From Thiodiazotropha sp040791665 (lineage in GTDB: Bacteria > Pseudomonadota > Gammaproteobacteria > Chromatiales > Chromatiaceae), in NCBI GenBank assembly GCA_040791665.1, contig JBFNNX010000037.1, forward strand, positions 1 to 64,000: a stretch of DNA of 64,000 nt, given 5' to 3'. The stretch's first letter is position 1, and each line of letters opens with the position of its first letter. A program made the translations under genes and the position numbers. The notes beneath the pieces were generated by a model. That model was not told the origin of the DNA, ran no database searches, and saw only the letters and a list, made by a program, of their open reading frames with translations. This document shows positions 8,185-16,527 of the stretch, one piece after another.

Positions 8185-8465
8185 CGTATCCTCCAGATGG
8201 GGGTGAATGTGGTTCTAACCTGTTGTTATTTTGGCAGTTATGCCTGATATCTCGTGTAAGTATGGTACAACAAGTCGCTTGAGTGCCTGTGTCTCTTTAG
8301 GACGCTTTTTAGGCTTAGAGCATTGTTATCTTTATGACAACGCTATGTAAAGTCCAGAAAATGGTGAAAAAGGTAGTGGTTTACCCCGGTATTACCTATG
8401 GAAAAGCAGGTTTTTTGAATAATATGAAAGCAATTACCACTCCTAATCGGGCCAAATTATAATCG

Positions 8466-8759
8466 ATGATGCCGAGGAATGATCCCCAACCCTGGTATGT
8501 CTACATACTGCAATGCTCTGATCGATCCCTCTACACGGGAATAGCCAAGGATCTTGAGAAACGTCTGGTGCAACACAACAGCGGCACTGGCGCTAAATAT
8601 ACCCGAGGACGCACCCCGGTTGAACTCGTCTTTGCGGAGGGGATGAGATGTCATGGAGATGCGCTGCGCCGCGAATATCAGATTAAGCGAATGAGCCTGG
8701 CCCAAAAACGAAAAATGATCGAAGCATCTAAACCCGGAAAAGGAGGGGCCTTGGTCTGA
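8466..8759 (+). CDS. GIY-YIG nuclease family protein
   Basis: A 97-residue single-domain protein of the YhbQ/UPF0213 type. It begins with WYVYILQCSDRSLYTGIAKD, which holds both halves of the GIY-YIG motif (YVY and YTG), followed by the conserved Arg and the HNSGTGAKYTRGR segment. The small stand-alone members of this family are thought to act on DNA, but no firm cellular role is known. Start choice between ATG 8466 and ATG 8469 is open. Confidence 0.88.
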   Translation: MMPRNDPQPWYVYILQCSDRSLYTGIAKDLEKRLVQHNSGTGAKYTRGRTPVELVFAEGMRCHGDALRREYQIKRMSLAQKRKMIEASKPGKGGALV

Positions 8760-8789
8760 CGACAATCCTCTGCTCAGTCGCATAGGCGC

Positions 8790-9284
8790 TTATCTGAGCC
8801 GAGAACCGCAATGTCTACAGAGGTAGACGGTGCCCTGGATGACCCTGTTGTGACGGATCGCACTCAAGCGGTGGTCCCGGCAGTCACAACGGTACTCGAA
8901 ATAGCGCAGTTTCCTTCCCCCCGCCTGTTCCGTATCGAATTTGTGGCAGCGCTCCGGTGAAGCGTGAAAGATTGTCATGATCCTTTTCCACTCTATGCCA
9001 TGGGGTTTGATTCGTGATCCGTACACGGCACGGGCAATCAGGTGTGAAACCTCGTGGGGTACCGTAGCGTTGATGAATTCCTCCCCATACTTCGCAAGTA
9101 GCGGAAGATTATAGCGGATGATGCAGCCTCCTGTTGCTGGAAAAAGGACCATACCGGCGGTCTTGCCGTTCAAGTCAAAGCGAATCTCTGGATACTCGAT
9201 GGATAGATTGAATCGTTCGCAGCCGATCTGAAGCAGTTCTCCGGTTTTCTTGCTTACACGAGATTGCAGTGAATCGCTTTGCAT
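8790..9284 (-). CDS. sprT: SprT-like zinc metalloprotease domain protein
   Basis: Contains the HEVSH zinc site (VPHEVSHLIARAVYG), the downstream third-ligand region (KPHGIEWKRIM), and a C-terminal zinc ribbon with CDC and CRHCGSRLR. This is the SprT layout, the bacterial relative of the DNA-protein crosslink protease SPRTN; its function in bacteria is little studied. I start at ATG 9284 (MQSDSLQSRVSKKTGEL), giving 164 residues, the family's usual size. An upstream ATG at 9446 would add 54 residues without SprT character. Neither has a clear Shine-Dalgarno site. Confidence 0.85.
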   Translation of the reverse strand: MQSDSLQSRVSKKTGELLQIGCERFNLSIEYPEIRFDLNGKTAGMVLFPATGGCIIRYNLPLLAKYGEEFINATVPHEVSHLIARAVYGSRIKPHGIEWKRIMTIFHASPERCHKFDTEQAGGRKLRYFEYRCDCRDHRLSAIRHNRVIQGTVYLCRHCGSRLR

Positions 9285-9497
9285 TAGCGCTAACAGACCC
9301 TGGGATGGATGCCGACATTTCCAAAAGATACAGGGGCAGTGTACCCAGAAAGGGGATGGGTTATCTATAAGACGGTGGGAGAGTGCCCCTGAATCCATAC
9401 TAACCACATGGACGTAGAGATTGAAAACAATCTCTATTTTTTTCATTAATAACTGATCAAAACTTACTCATTCGAGACAATATCAATGGGAGCATAA

Positions 9498-9878
9498 ATG
9501 GAATACGTACTGCCTGTATTTATTGCCGTTGTGGCAGTGGTATCTATAATTATCACTCCCAAAGCTAATGACGGCGGTACTTTTTTTCAGGGTCTTTCAC
9601 CGGCGGGTGGTGTCCCCGGCCTGTTGACATTGACCTTATCCCAAGTGACTACATGGATCTTCGCACGTTCCTTGATGAATGCCGCGATACTGGGTTTTTA
9701 TTACGGGCTTTGGGGTACGCTTGCCTACGCCTTTTACTATCTCTCGTTTTTGACCGGCGGTCTGATTATCAATGATCTGCGCTTTCGCAAGGGCTACAAC
9801 AGTATTCAAAGTTTTTTATTCGACCGTTTCGGGGATTGGGGGACACGCTGTTACAACCTGGTAATCGGCACTGGTTGA
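9498..9878 (+). pseudogene. Truncated sodium:solute symporter, N-terminal part only
   Basis: The 126 residues match the start of SSS-family symporters: a first membrane helix, the TLTLSQVTTWIFARSLMNAA segment, two further helices, and a loop typically followed by helix 4 (YNSIQSFLFDRFG). Full members have about 450-550 residues and 12-13 helices; this one stops right after YNLVIG. A good GGGAG site precedes the ATG, so the front end is intact. The sequence immediately after belongs to a different gene, so a deletion removed the rest. Confidence 0.75.
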
Positions 9879-10159
9879 ATAGCGGTATGGTCGGAATGCC
9901 CGCCAACGACGGAACCCGGGATGGTTGGTATCTTTTATTGATACCGGAATCGAAGGGTGTACGCTGTGAATGGAAGCGACTCAGTTATGATGCCGCGGCG
10001 GCGAACGCCTCCATGCGGGAATCCGGCAGGTCCGATGGATACGCAACAGCCTTGATTACAGGTCTTTGGCCGAGTATGGATAGTCTGCCGGCAGAGGAGA
10101 AGAGGTTGCGGGGTAGTGCCTTGTCTGTTTCACCGCTCACTATCTCAAGCGGCTATTGA
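9866..10159 (+). pseudogene. C-terminal remnant of a calcineurin-like metallophosphoesterase
   Basis: In the +2 frame, from about 9872, the translation WLNSGMVGMPANDGTRDGWY and then RLSYDAAAANASMRESG and ALITGLWPSMD resemble the last third of YfcE/MJ0936-type metallophosphoesterases, which end with a GxxGMPANDG strand and a helical tail. The metal-binding N-terminal two thirds are absent. It follows directly, in another frame, on the truncated symporter, and its last bases overlap the convergent Ap4A phosphorylase end. It is read as the right side of a deletion joint and is unlikely to be functional. Confidence 0.6.
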
Positions 10160-11050
10160 TACAGCCTCCAGCAAGTTCATCGGACCCTTGCGTTTTACCG
10201 TTTCCAGCTCGCTCATCTCCTTTACAAACAGTGATCCCACATACCCCAATGCATTAATCGATATGCCTTTGTAGCACTCTTGCGAGCGGGGTACCAAAAG
10301 CATCCATTCTCTCGTGAGCAACAGGTTGTATGGGGCTGATTGGTAGTTACCATCCGTGTTTTTCACACTATCGATGCCAACCCACTTCAGCATCTGCAGA
10401 TATCGGGATAGGGTCCGTTTGGCTGCTTCCGACGGATTGTCGGCGAGTTTACCCGGCAATGCAGACCAGCAATGCCGAAATGGGAATTGCTTCAGGCTTT
10501 GTAATTCCTCCTCCGGTGGGACATTGGTATAGAGAGAGTCAAACGGGGTACCGGAATGCCCCTGATAGAGCGGCAGCGGAACCAGCTGCAGATGTTTATG
10601 TTGTTGGCTGGCGCCGGCTGCGGCACCCCCATTGTAGAAACCCAGTGAAGGGTACTCCCTCAGGCAGATCCAAAGCGCTTCGAAATCCGCAAGTGTCAGC
10701 AAATGCTCCTGATGCTGAAAATCGCGGGTCACAATCAGTAGATGGTTCTCCACAACATTGAATTTATTCAATACCGAGAGATGGGTCGGTGTAATATCCG
10801 CAACCGTCATTTCAGGCTCTGGTGGCAGGAAGGGATTGAAAGGGACCTTTGAAGGGATAGCGGTTTGTCTTGCTTTATCCAGCGCTTTGCGTTTTAGGTT
10901 CTGCGCCACGCGCACCATAAACTCGAGTCCGTACTGTTGCAGGATGTGGAAGTCGGTTGGAATGGAGTGGAGCGCACCTTTGGCGATGGCTGATTCTGTG
11001 CGTGAGCGAATCTTCTTCCACAGGCTTCCGGATTCCAGTAACTGAGTCAT
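10145..11050 (-). CDS. Ap4A phosphorylase (ATP adenylyltransferase) family protein
   Basis: 301 residues with an HIT-like fold. The family degrades diadenosine tetraphosphate to ATP and ADP by phosphorolysis. Visible are the N-terminal KVPFNPFLPPEPEMTVAD segment, NKFNVVENHLLIVTRDFQHQ, and the histidine motif region ASQQHKHLQLVPLPL (HxHxQ type), with a C-terminal domain containing PYNLLLTREWMLLVPR. Close homologues are the APA2-type phosphorylases of yeast and cyanobacteria. It lies tail-to-tail against the metallophosphoesterase remnant. Confidence 0.85.
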   Translation of the reverse strand: MTQLLESGSLWKKIRSRTESAIAKGALHSIPTDFHILQQYGLEFMVRVAQNLKRKALDKARQTAIPSKVPFNPFLPPEPEMTVADITPTHLSVLNKFNVVENHLLIVTRDFQHQEHLLTLADFEALWICLREYPSLGFYNGGAAAGASQQHKHLQLVPLPLYQGHSGTPFDSLYTNVPPEEELQSLKQFPFRHCWSALPGKLADNPSEAAKRTLSRYLQMLKWVGIDSVKNTDGNYQSAPYNLLLTREWMLLVPRSQECYKGISINALGYVGSLFVKEMSELETVKRKGPMNLLEAVSIAA

Positions 11051-11073
11051 CGGCGTCTTGCGGCCTTCACCTG

Positions 11074-11388
11074 TTACATTCCCGTTTTTACCGCATCGAT
11101 GCTGACTACCGGCTGATCGCCAATGACTTCGGCTGAGTGGATGACTCCCTTGGGGATTTGCAGACAGTCGCCCGCTTCCAGAATATGGGAATGACCTCCC
11201 ATACTCATTCTGAAGCGGCCAGACAGCACGCCATCTATTTTGTCGACGGCATGTTGATGGGGTGGAAAGAAAGTGCCGGGAGGATAGACATAACGCGTGA
11301 CATCGTAGCCCCGTGCCTCAAGCTTGCTACACATCGCGGTTTCGCTTATTTCACCGTCGATTGCTTCATTCCAATGTTCGATTTGCAT
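11074..11388 (-). CDS. Cupin domain protein
   Basis: A 104-residue single cupin barrel. Motif 1 is YPPGTFFPPHQHAVDKIDGV (metal-binding HxH and later residues) and motif 2 is LEAGDCLQIPKGVIHSAEV. Start ATG 11388 has an AGGTG site five bases upstream; longer in-frame starts give a cupin with an implausible 42-residue extension. No substrate can be assigned. It is followed at 23 bases by the Ap4A phosphorylase gene and may be cotranscribed with it. Confidence 0.75.
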   Translation of the reverse strand: MQIEHWNEAIDGEISETAMCSKLEARGYDVTRYVYPPGTFFPPHQHAVDKIDGVLSGRFRMSMGGHSHILEAGDCLQIPKGVIHSAEVIGDQPVVSIDAVKTGM

Positions 11389-11526
11389 AAGGCACCTGTC
11401 CGTACAATTGAGCCAAAACCAAATTATGCGGGTTGAAAGATTGTACCGAATCCTATCAATCGGGGTCTGAAACCTTAACCGGGAATCTATTATATAGCCG
11501 CGGGGAACCGACAAGAAAATCGCGAA

Positions 11527-12159
11527 TCATTGCTTTGCCATTTCTAACCGCCGTAATAGATCTGGCAGTAAGTTGGTTACAGTATCGACGATCGCCTGAG
11601 TCTGGGGATCGATTTCGATATTCACACGGTCACCGATCTCACGCGTGCCGATGTTGGTACGTTGCAAGGTTTCCGGAATCAGGTTGACATCGAATTGACC
11701 GCCCTCTACCTGACCGATTGTCAGGCTGATGCCATCGATGCCGATATAGCCTTTGGTAAAGATGTAATGTCGCCATTGAGAAGGCAATTTGAAACTTATC
11801 CGGTAATTATTTTCACTACGGTCAATATTGACGACTTCCGCCGTGCAAAGGATATGCCCTGACATGGCGTGACCGCCGATTTCGTCGCCGAAGCGTGCGG
11901 CCCGTTCAAAATTGACGCGATCTCCGATATCAACTTCTCCAAGATTGGTGACACGCAGCGTTTCCTGCATCAGATCGAAATCTACGCGATCACCTTCGAT
12001 GCGGGTTACTGTCAGGCAACAGCCATTATGTGCCACCGAGGCTCCCGGCTTTAGTCCCTGCAAAGCGGTCGCAGGCATGCGTATCCGATGAGTACGGAAT
12101 GCCTCTTTCCTTTTGATGTCGACAATTTCCGCGGTCCCTTGAACAATACCTGTAAACAT
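11527..12159 (-). CDS. ribE: Riboflavin synthase alpha subunit
   Basis: Catalyses dismutation of two 6,7-dimethyl-8-ribityllumazine molecules to riboflavin. 210 residues contain the internal duplication typical of the enzyme: repeat 1 starts MFTGIVQGTAEIV and contains NGCCLTVT, and repeat 2 contains GHILCTAEVV and IDGISLTIG. It is monocistronic here, separate from other rib genes. The 216 bases between it and the LysR gene show no FMN riboswitch core that I can recognise. Confidence 0.95.
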   Translation of the reverse strand: MFTGIVQGTAEIVDIKRKEAFRTHRIRMPATALQGLKPGASVAHNGCCLTVTRIEGDRVDFDLMQETLRVTNLGEVDIGDRVNFERAARFGDEIGGHAMSGHILCTAEVVNIDRSENNYRISFKLPSQWRHYIFTKGYIGIDGISLTIGQVEGGQFDVNLIPETLQRTNIGTREIGDRVNIEIDPQTQAIVDTVTNLLPDLLRRLEMAKQ

Positions 12160-12375
12160 GGATTTAGTTACTACTCACTCATTTAGAACATATATTTTAG
12201 AACAGTATGAAGAGGGTGGGTCACCGTCAAAGATTGCCGGTATACACAGGGATAGGCTAAAAGTAAACCAACCCTCCGCCGAGAATTGTGCACTTTAAAA
12301 CACAGTTTGTGGAGCTGTAGATCCCATCTCCCCTATCTTTCGATCGGTGTTATTGTAAGACCCCGCCTGAAATGA

Positions 12376-13278
12376 CTATTGTCGCAGGCGGGATTTCATG
12401 TCTCTGGTTTGGCTCAGAACAAAGTCGACAAAGGCCTGGTTCGCTCTTGATAGATATCCCCCTTTTTTCCACGCCAGTGAAAGATCGAGAAAAACCGGTT
12501 CGTCAAATGGCACCGCCACCAGATCATTCTGCGTATCCTGCTCGACCACCATGCGCAAAAAAGTTGTAATACCAAAGCCTTGACGCACGATCGCCTTGGT
12601 GAGAGGAATCAGATTGGTTTCAAATGCTATCTTTGGCGACAGCCTTCGTTTTTGGCTGTAACGATCGATAAACTCGCGCAGGAAATAGCCCGTCTTGAAG
12701 ACCACTAGTTCATGGCTGAAGAACTCCTCCATGCATATATTGGCCTGTGCCGCGAGCGGATGTTCTCTGGGCACACAGGCAACCATCTCTTCACGGATCA
12801 GCAGACGGGTTTCCAGATCCTCCGGGGGTGGATCCGCAACCACGACGCCAAGATCGAGTTCGCCAATCCTTATCATATCCTGCAGGCGGCGTGTGCCCTG
12901 TTCGAAAACAGAGAGACTCAACTCCGGATAACGATGCTTGAAACCCATGAGTATGGGTGGGAAATAGTAGGAGCCCAGCATGCTGGGGATCCCGATGCGC
13001 ATCTCGCCCTTCGTCAATCCCCGAAGCTCGCGCATCTCCAGTTCAGCGGCCTCTGACATTTCGATGATGCGGATGGCGTGGCCCAACAACACCTCACCCT
13101 CAACCGTCGGTGTGATCTTGCGTTCGCTGCGGTGGAGCAGGGTAAGATTCAGCTCATCCTCGAGTTTGCGCATGGCGATGCTAATGGCTGGCTGAGCGAT
13201 ATGCAGTCGACGGGCTGCTGCGCTAAATCCGCCATACTGGCATACGGCCTGAAAATAGGTCAGTTGCTTGATATCCAT
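12376..13278 (-). CDS. LysR family transcriptional regulator
   Basis: 300 residues. An N-terminal winged helix-turn-helix (about 1-60; LTYFQAVCQYGGFSAAARRL, HIAQPAISIAMRKLEDEL) is followed by a periplasmic-binding-protein-like effector domain (about 90-295). It is divergent from the MFS exporter at 13377 with about 98 bases between the start codons. The pair resembles the E. coli ynfL/ynfM arrangement, so it probably controls that transporter (inference). An inverted repeat (12362-12369 with 12385-12392) surrounds its stop codon and could be a weak terminator. Confidence 0.9.
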   Translation of the reverse strand: MDIKQLTYFQAVCQYGGFSAAARRLHIAQPAISIAMRKLEDELNLTLLHRSERKITPTVEGEVLLGHAIRIIEMSEAAELEMRELRGLTKGEMRIGIPSMLGSYYFPPILMGFKHRYPELSLSVFEQGTRRLQDMIRIGELDLGVVVADPPPEDLETRLLIREEMVACVPREHPLAAQANICMEEFFSHELVVFKTGYFLREFIDRYSQKRRLSPKIAFETNLIPLTKAIVRQGFGITTFLRMVVEQDTQNDLVAVPFDEPVFLDLSLAWKKGGYLSRANQAFVDFVLSQTRDMKSRLRQ

Positions 13279-13376
13279 ATATAAATCGAATGATATCTAT
13301 ATAAATTATATATTTTTATTATAGCTTGATTGGGATTAGGCTCAATATATCCCAGCCGTATCCGTTTCAAGCGAAC

Positions 13377-14597
13377 ATGATTCAATCAAATACACCGAAA
13401 TTCTGGTACGCCACACTGGCACTCTGTATCGGTTCGGTGATGGTTTTCAGCAATCTCTACATCACGCAGCCGTTGTTGCCGGTATTACGTGACGCTTTCG
13501 CCATAGACTCCCTTGAGGCGGCCCTGAGCCTATCCGTGGCGACCCTCTCCATGGGTGTCTGCCTGCTCTTCTTCGGGCCTCTCTCCGATGCCATAGGTCG
13601 CCGTGTGGTTATCCTGACCACGCTGTTGTTGCTTTGTCTGGTGACGGCCGCAACCGCTTTCGCCGCCGATTACACCGATCTTTTGATATTGCGCTGCATT
13701 CAAGGGGCGTTGATTGCCGGCCTGCCTGCGGCTGCGCTTGCCTATATGGGTGAGGAGTTCGATTCAAAGGCCTTGTTGCTGGCCGTTGGGATCTATATCG
13801 GTGCAAACACCCTGGGAGGCGTTGCAGGTCGATTGATCAGTGGCTTGGTTGCGGCCGAATGGGGATGGCGGAGCAGTTTTCTCTTCCTGGGCGCTTTCGA
13901 TCTGGTTTGTCTGTTTTTGGTGTTTCGCCTGATGCCTGCATCACAGCGGTTTGTTCCAAGGCCGTTTCGATTCCAGCAGATGATAAGCGACCTCAAGCTG
14001 CATTTGTGCAATCCGATGATTCTGGCCGCCTGTTTCATCGGAGGGCTGAATTTCTTTATCTTCGTCAACCAGTATAGCTATATCACCTTTGTTCTGGCGG
14101 ATGAGCCTTATGGTCTATCCTCTGACTGGCTGGGACTGTTTTTTCTGACCTATCTTACAGGTACCTTGGCGGCTTCAATTTCCGGTCGCCTGGTGAAAAA
14201 CAGATCTCAAACCGGAGCGATGGGCGTAGGTATCGTGATTTTTATGGCCGGTACATTATTGACCCTGACGCCCAATCTGATCGTGATCATCGCCGGTTTT
14301 TTTATCAATGCCCTTGGCTTTTTCTTCACCCACTCCCTGGCAGCCGGCTGGGTTACCGGCCATGCTCAATGGGCACGCGCCAGCGCGACCTCTCTCTATT
14401 TAATGTTCTATTATGCCGGAGCCACCTTGGGGGGATTTTATCTGGAACCGTTTTGGCGCTGGGCTGAATGGGAGGGGGTGGTGATCGGCTCGTTGTTCGT
14501 GCTGAGTCTCACCTTCAGCATCTCCGTATGGTTGGGCAGACGCAAGCCGCTGTTTGGCAACAACAATTCCTCCGTCATCGAGACCATGCAGGACTGA
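13377..14597 (+). CDS. MFS transporter, YnfM-like
   Basis: A major facilitator protein of 406 residues with about 12 membrane helices. Early segments include NLYITQPLLPVLRDAF and, after helix 2, the MFS motif region FFGPLSDAIGRR. This resembles the YnfM/YybF drug and sugar exporter subgroup. I choose ATG 13377 (MIQSNTPKFWYATLAL), since the longer TTG start at 13326 lies in the divergent promoter region. Regulation by the adjacent LysR gene is likely. The substrate cannot be told from sequence. Confidence 0.87.
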   Translation: MIQSNTPKFWYATLALCIGSVMVFSNLYITQPLLPVLRDAFAIDSLEAALSLSVATLSMGVCLLFFGPLSDAIGRRVVILTTLLLLCLVTAATAFAADYTDLLILRCIQGALIAGLPAAALAYMGEEFDSKALLLAVGIYIGANTLGGVAGRLISGLVAAEWGWRSSFLFLGAFDLVCLFLVFRLMPASQRFVPRPFRFQQMISDLKLHLCNPMILAACFIGGLNFFIFVNQYSYITFVLADEPYGLSSDWLGLFFLTYLTGTLAASISGRLVKNRSQTGAMGVGIVIFMAGTLLTLTPNLIVIIAGFFINALGFFFTHSLAAGWVTGHAQWARASATSLYLMFYYAGATLGGFYLEPFWRWAEWEGVVIGSLFVLSLTFSISVWLGRRKPLFGNNNSSVIETMQD

Positions 14598-14839
14598 ATG
14601 CTCAATGCGGAAGTTCGGTGTAATCTAAACGCGTCTCTAAGTGATTAGTGTAACAGCCGGAAATTATTGAAAATATCCATTTTTCAGGTTTTCTCTTGAG
14701 CTGCTGAAGGATTAAAAACCCGGTGCATCGACTCATGACGTGAGCCTTTGGCTATGTGATAATTTCATCCGATCATGACAGATGGTCGGACTGGGATGTC
14801 CGGCGCATCGCTTAATTTCAACAGATGAGGATTGACCGA

Positions 14840-15868
14840 ATGGATGAAAACCGTACAAAAGCGCTGAGTGCCGCTCTGGGGCAGATTGAAAAGCAGTTCG
14901 GCAAGGGATCTGTGATGCGGATGGGTGACACCAGTGCAGTTCGTAACATCGATGCGATCTCTACCGGTTCCCTGAGCCTGGATATTGCGCTGGGTATCGG
15001 TGGGTTGCCCAAAGGTCGTGTTGTGGAGATCTACGGACCGGAATCATCAGGCAAGACCACATTGACCCTGCAGGTGGTGGCTGAAGCGCAGAAGATGGGA
15101 GGTACCGCCGCTTTCATAGATGCAGAGCATGCGCTCGATCCACAGTATGCTGAGAAATTGGGCGTGAATGTGGATGAGTTGCTGGTGTCGCAACCCGATA
15201 CCGGTGAGCAGGCCCTGGAGATTACCGATATGTTGGTGCGTTCCGGTGCAGTGGATGTGGTTGTCATCGATTCCGTGGCGGCCTTGACACCCAAGGCGGA
15301 GATCGAAGGCGATATGGGGGATTCCCATGTCGGACTGCAGGCTCGATTGATGTCGCAGGCGTTGCGGAAACTGACCGCCAATATCAAACGCACCAATTGC
15401 CTGGTGATCTTCATCAATCAGATTCGCATGAAGATCGGTGTCATGTTCGGCAATCCCGAAACGACCACTGGCGGTAATGCGCTGAAGTTCTATTCATCCG
15501 TACGCCTCGATATCCGCCGCATCGGCGCGATCAAGAAGGGCGATGAAGTGGTTGGCAATGATACCCGGGTCAAGGTGGTGAAGAACAAGGTTGCGCCTCC
15601 CTTCAAACAGGTGCAGTTTGAGATTCTCTATGGTGAGGGTATCTCCCACGAGGGCGAAATCATCGAACTGGGTGTGCAACAGGGCATTATCGATAAATCA
15701 GGTGCCTGGTATAGCTATAGTGGTGACCGCATCGGTCAGGGCAAAGAGAATGTGCGTAATTTTCTCAAGGAGAATCCCGACATTTCCGAGGCGATCGAAA
15801 CCCGTATCCGAGGGGAGTTGCTGCCATCACAAGACAGCGAAGAAGAACTCGCCGAGGCTGAAGTCTGA
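14840..15868 (+). CDS. recA: Recombinase A
   Basis: A 342-residue RecA starting MDENRTKALSAALGQIEKQF. The Walker A motif is GPESSGKTT, the Walker B region is VDVVVIDSVAAL, and the L2 region is IFINQIRMKIGVMFGNPETT. GAGG at 14828-14831 sits eight bases before this ATG, so it is preferred over the ATG at 14825. In the roughly 240 bases upstream I find no CTGT-N8-ACAG LexA box, so either the SOS operator is divergent or regulation differs. Confidence 0.98.
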   Translation: MDENRTKALSAALGQIEKQFGKGSVMRMGDTSAVRNIDAISTGSLSLDIALGIGGLPKGRVVEIYGPESSGKTTLTLQVVAEAQKMGGTAAFIDAEHALDPQYAEKLGVNVDELLVSQPDTGEQALEITDMLVRSGAVDVVVIDSVAALTPKAEIEGDMGDSHVGLQARLMSQALRKLTANIKRTNCLVIFINQIRMKIGVMFGNPETTTGGNALKFYSSVRLDIRRIGAIKKGDEVVGNDTRVKVVKNKVAPPFKQVQFEILYGEGISHEGEIIELGVQQGIIDKSGAWYSYSGDRIGQGKENVRNFLKENPDISEAIETRIRGELLPSQDSEEELAEAEV

Positions 15869-15909
15869 ACGGGGAGGACTATACGGAGATAGAGGCGGCG
15901 GCGGTCCGC

Positions 15910-16311
15910 TTGCTGACTCAGCGTGAACACTCGCTGCAGGAGCTGCGGTTTAAACTGCACTCCCGCGGTTTCGAGGAGCACGCAATCGATACGATCCTGC
16001 AACGTTTGAGTGAGTCAGGTCTGCAGAGTGATGACCGTTACACCGAAAACTTTATCGCCAGCAGGACAGCGAGAGGCAGCGGACCTGTACGCATCAGGGC
16101 AGAGTTGCACGAGCGTGGTATTGATGAGGCAGTGATTGAAACCTATCTCGAGGGATATGCCGAGCAATGGCCATCCTTGTTGCAACGGGTACACGATGCA
16201 AAATTCGGTACCGAATCCTGCACGGATCGAAAGACACTGGCCAGAAAGGCGAGATTTCTTCAACATCGGGGCTTCCCTGGCGAGCTGATCCGTCAATTCC
16301 TTTTCGATTGA
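15910..16311 (+). CDS. recX: Regulatory protein RecX
   Basis: A RecA modulator of 133 or more residues, rich in three-helix repeats (REHSLQELRFKLHSRGF, DDRYTENFIASRTARGSGP, then ARKARFLQHRGFPGELIRQF). It follows recA closely, as in most proteobacteria. The listed TTG start (15910) cuts into the first conserved helix. The frame is open back to 15862, and GGGGAGG at 15871-15877 lies upstream of ATA 15889 with no ATG, GTG or TTG in between. The true start may therefore be a rare codon further upstream, with residues EDYTEIEAAAVR included. Confidence 0.88.
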   Translation: MLTQREHSLQELRFKLHSRGFEEHAIDTILQRLSESGLQSDDRYTENFIASRTARGSGPVRIRAELHERGIDEAVIETYLEGYAEQWPSLLQRVHDAKFGTESCTDRKTLARKARFLQHRGFPGELIRQFLFD

Positions 16312-16329
16312 TTACCGGCTTGCCACAGC

Positions 16330-16354
16330 TGAGGGGATATCCAATATCCCCTCA
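16330..16354. terminator. Perfect hairpin after recX
   Basis: An 11-bp perfect stem (TGAGGGGATAT at 16330-16340, ATATCCCCTCA at 16344-16354) with a 3-base loop lies 18 bases after the recX stop. There is no T tract, so it may act as a 3' stabiliser or a weak terminator rather than a classic one. Confidence 0.45.
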
Positions 16355-16527
16355 TCGACAGCCCGTATTGGCGGCGCATACACCGTATTCGTGGCTTTTC
16401 CACCCGCTACCGTTCCCGTGGAGGCGGTGATAGCTGGAGTATGCGCTTTTAATGTAACCTGTACGGGCTTTTTATCTCCGTTCCTGTTATCTTTCAGGGT
16501 TTATTTCCCGGTTAATTTTTTTCCTTC

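Noticed and set aside
12160..12375. Possible FMN riboswitch upstream of ribE
   Set aside because: The conserved riboswitch core sequences are not visible in this stretch.
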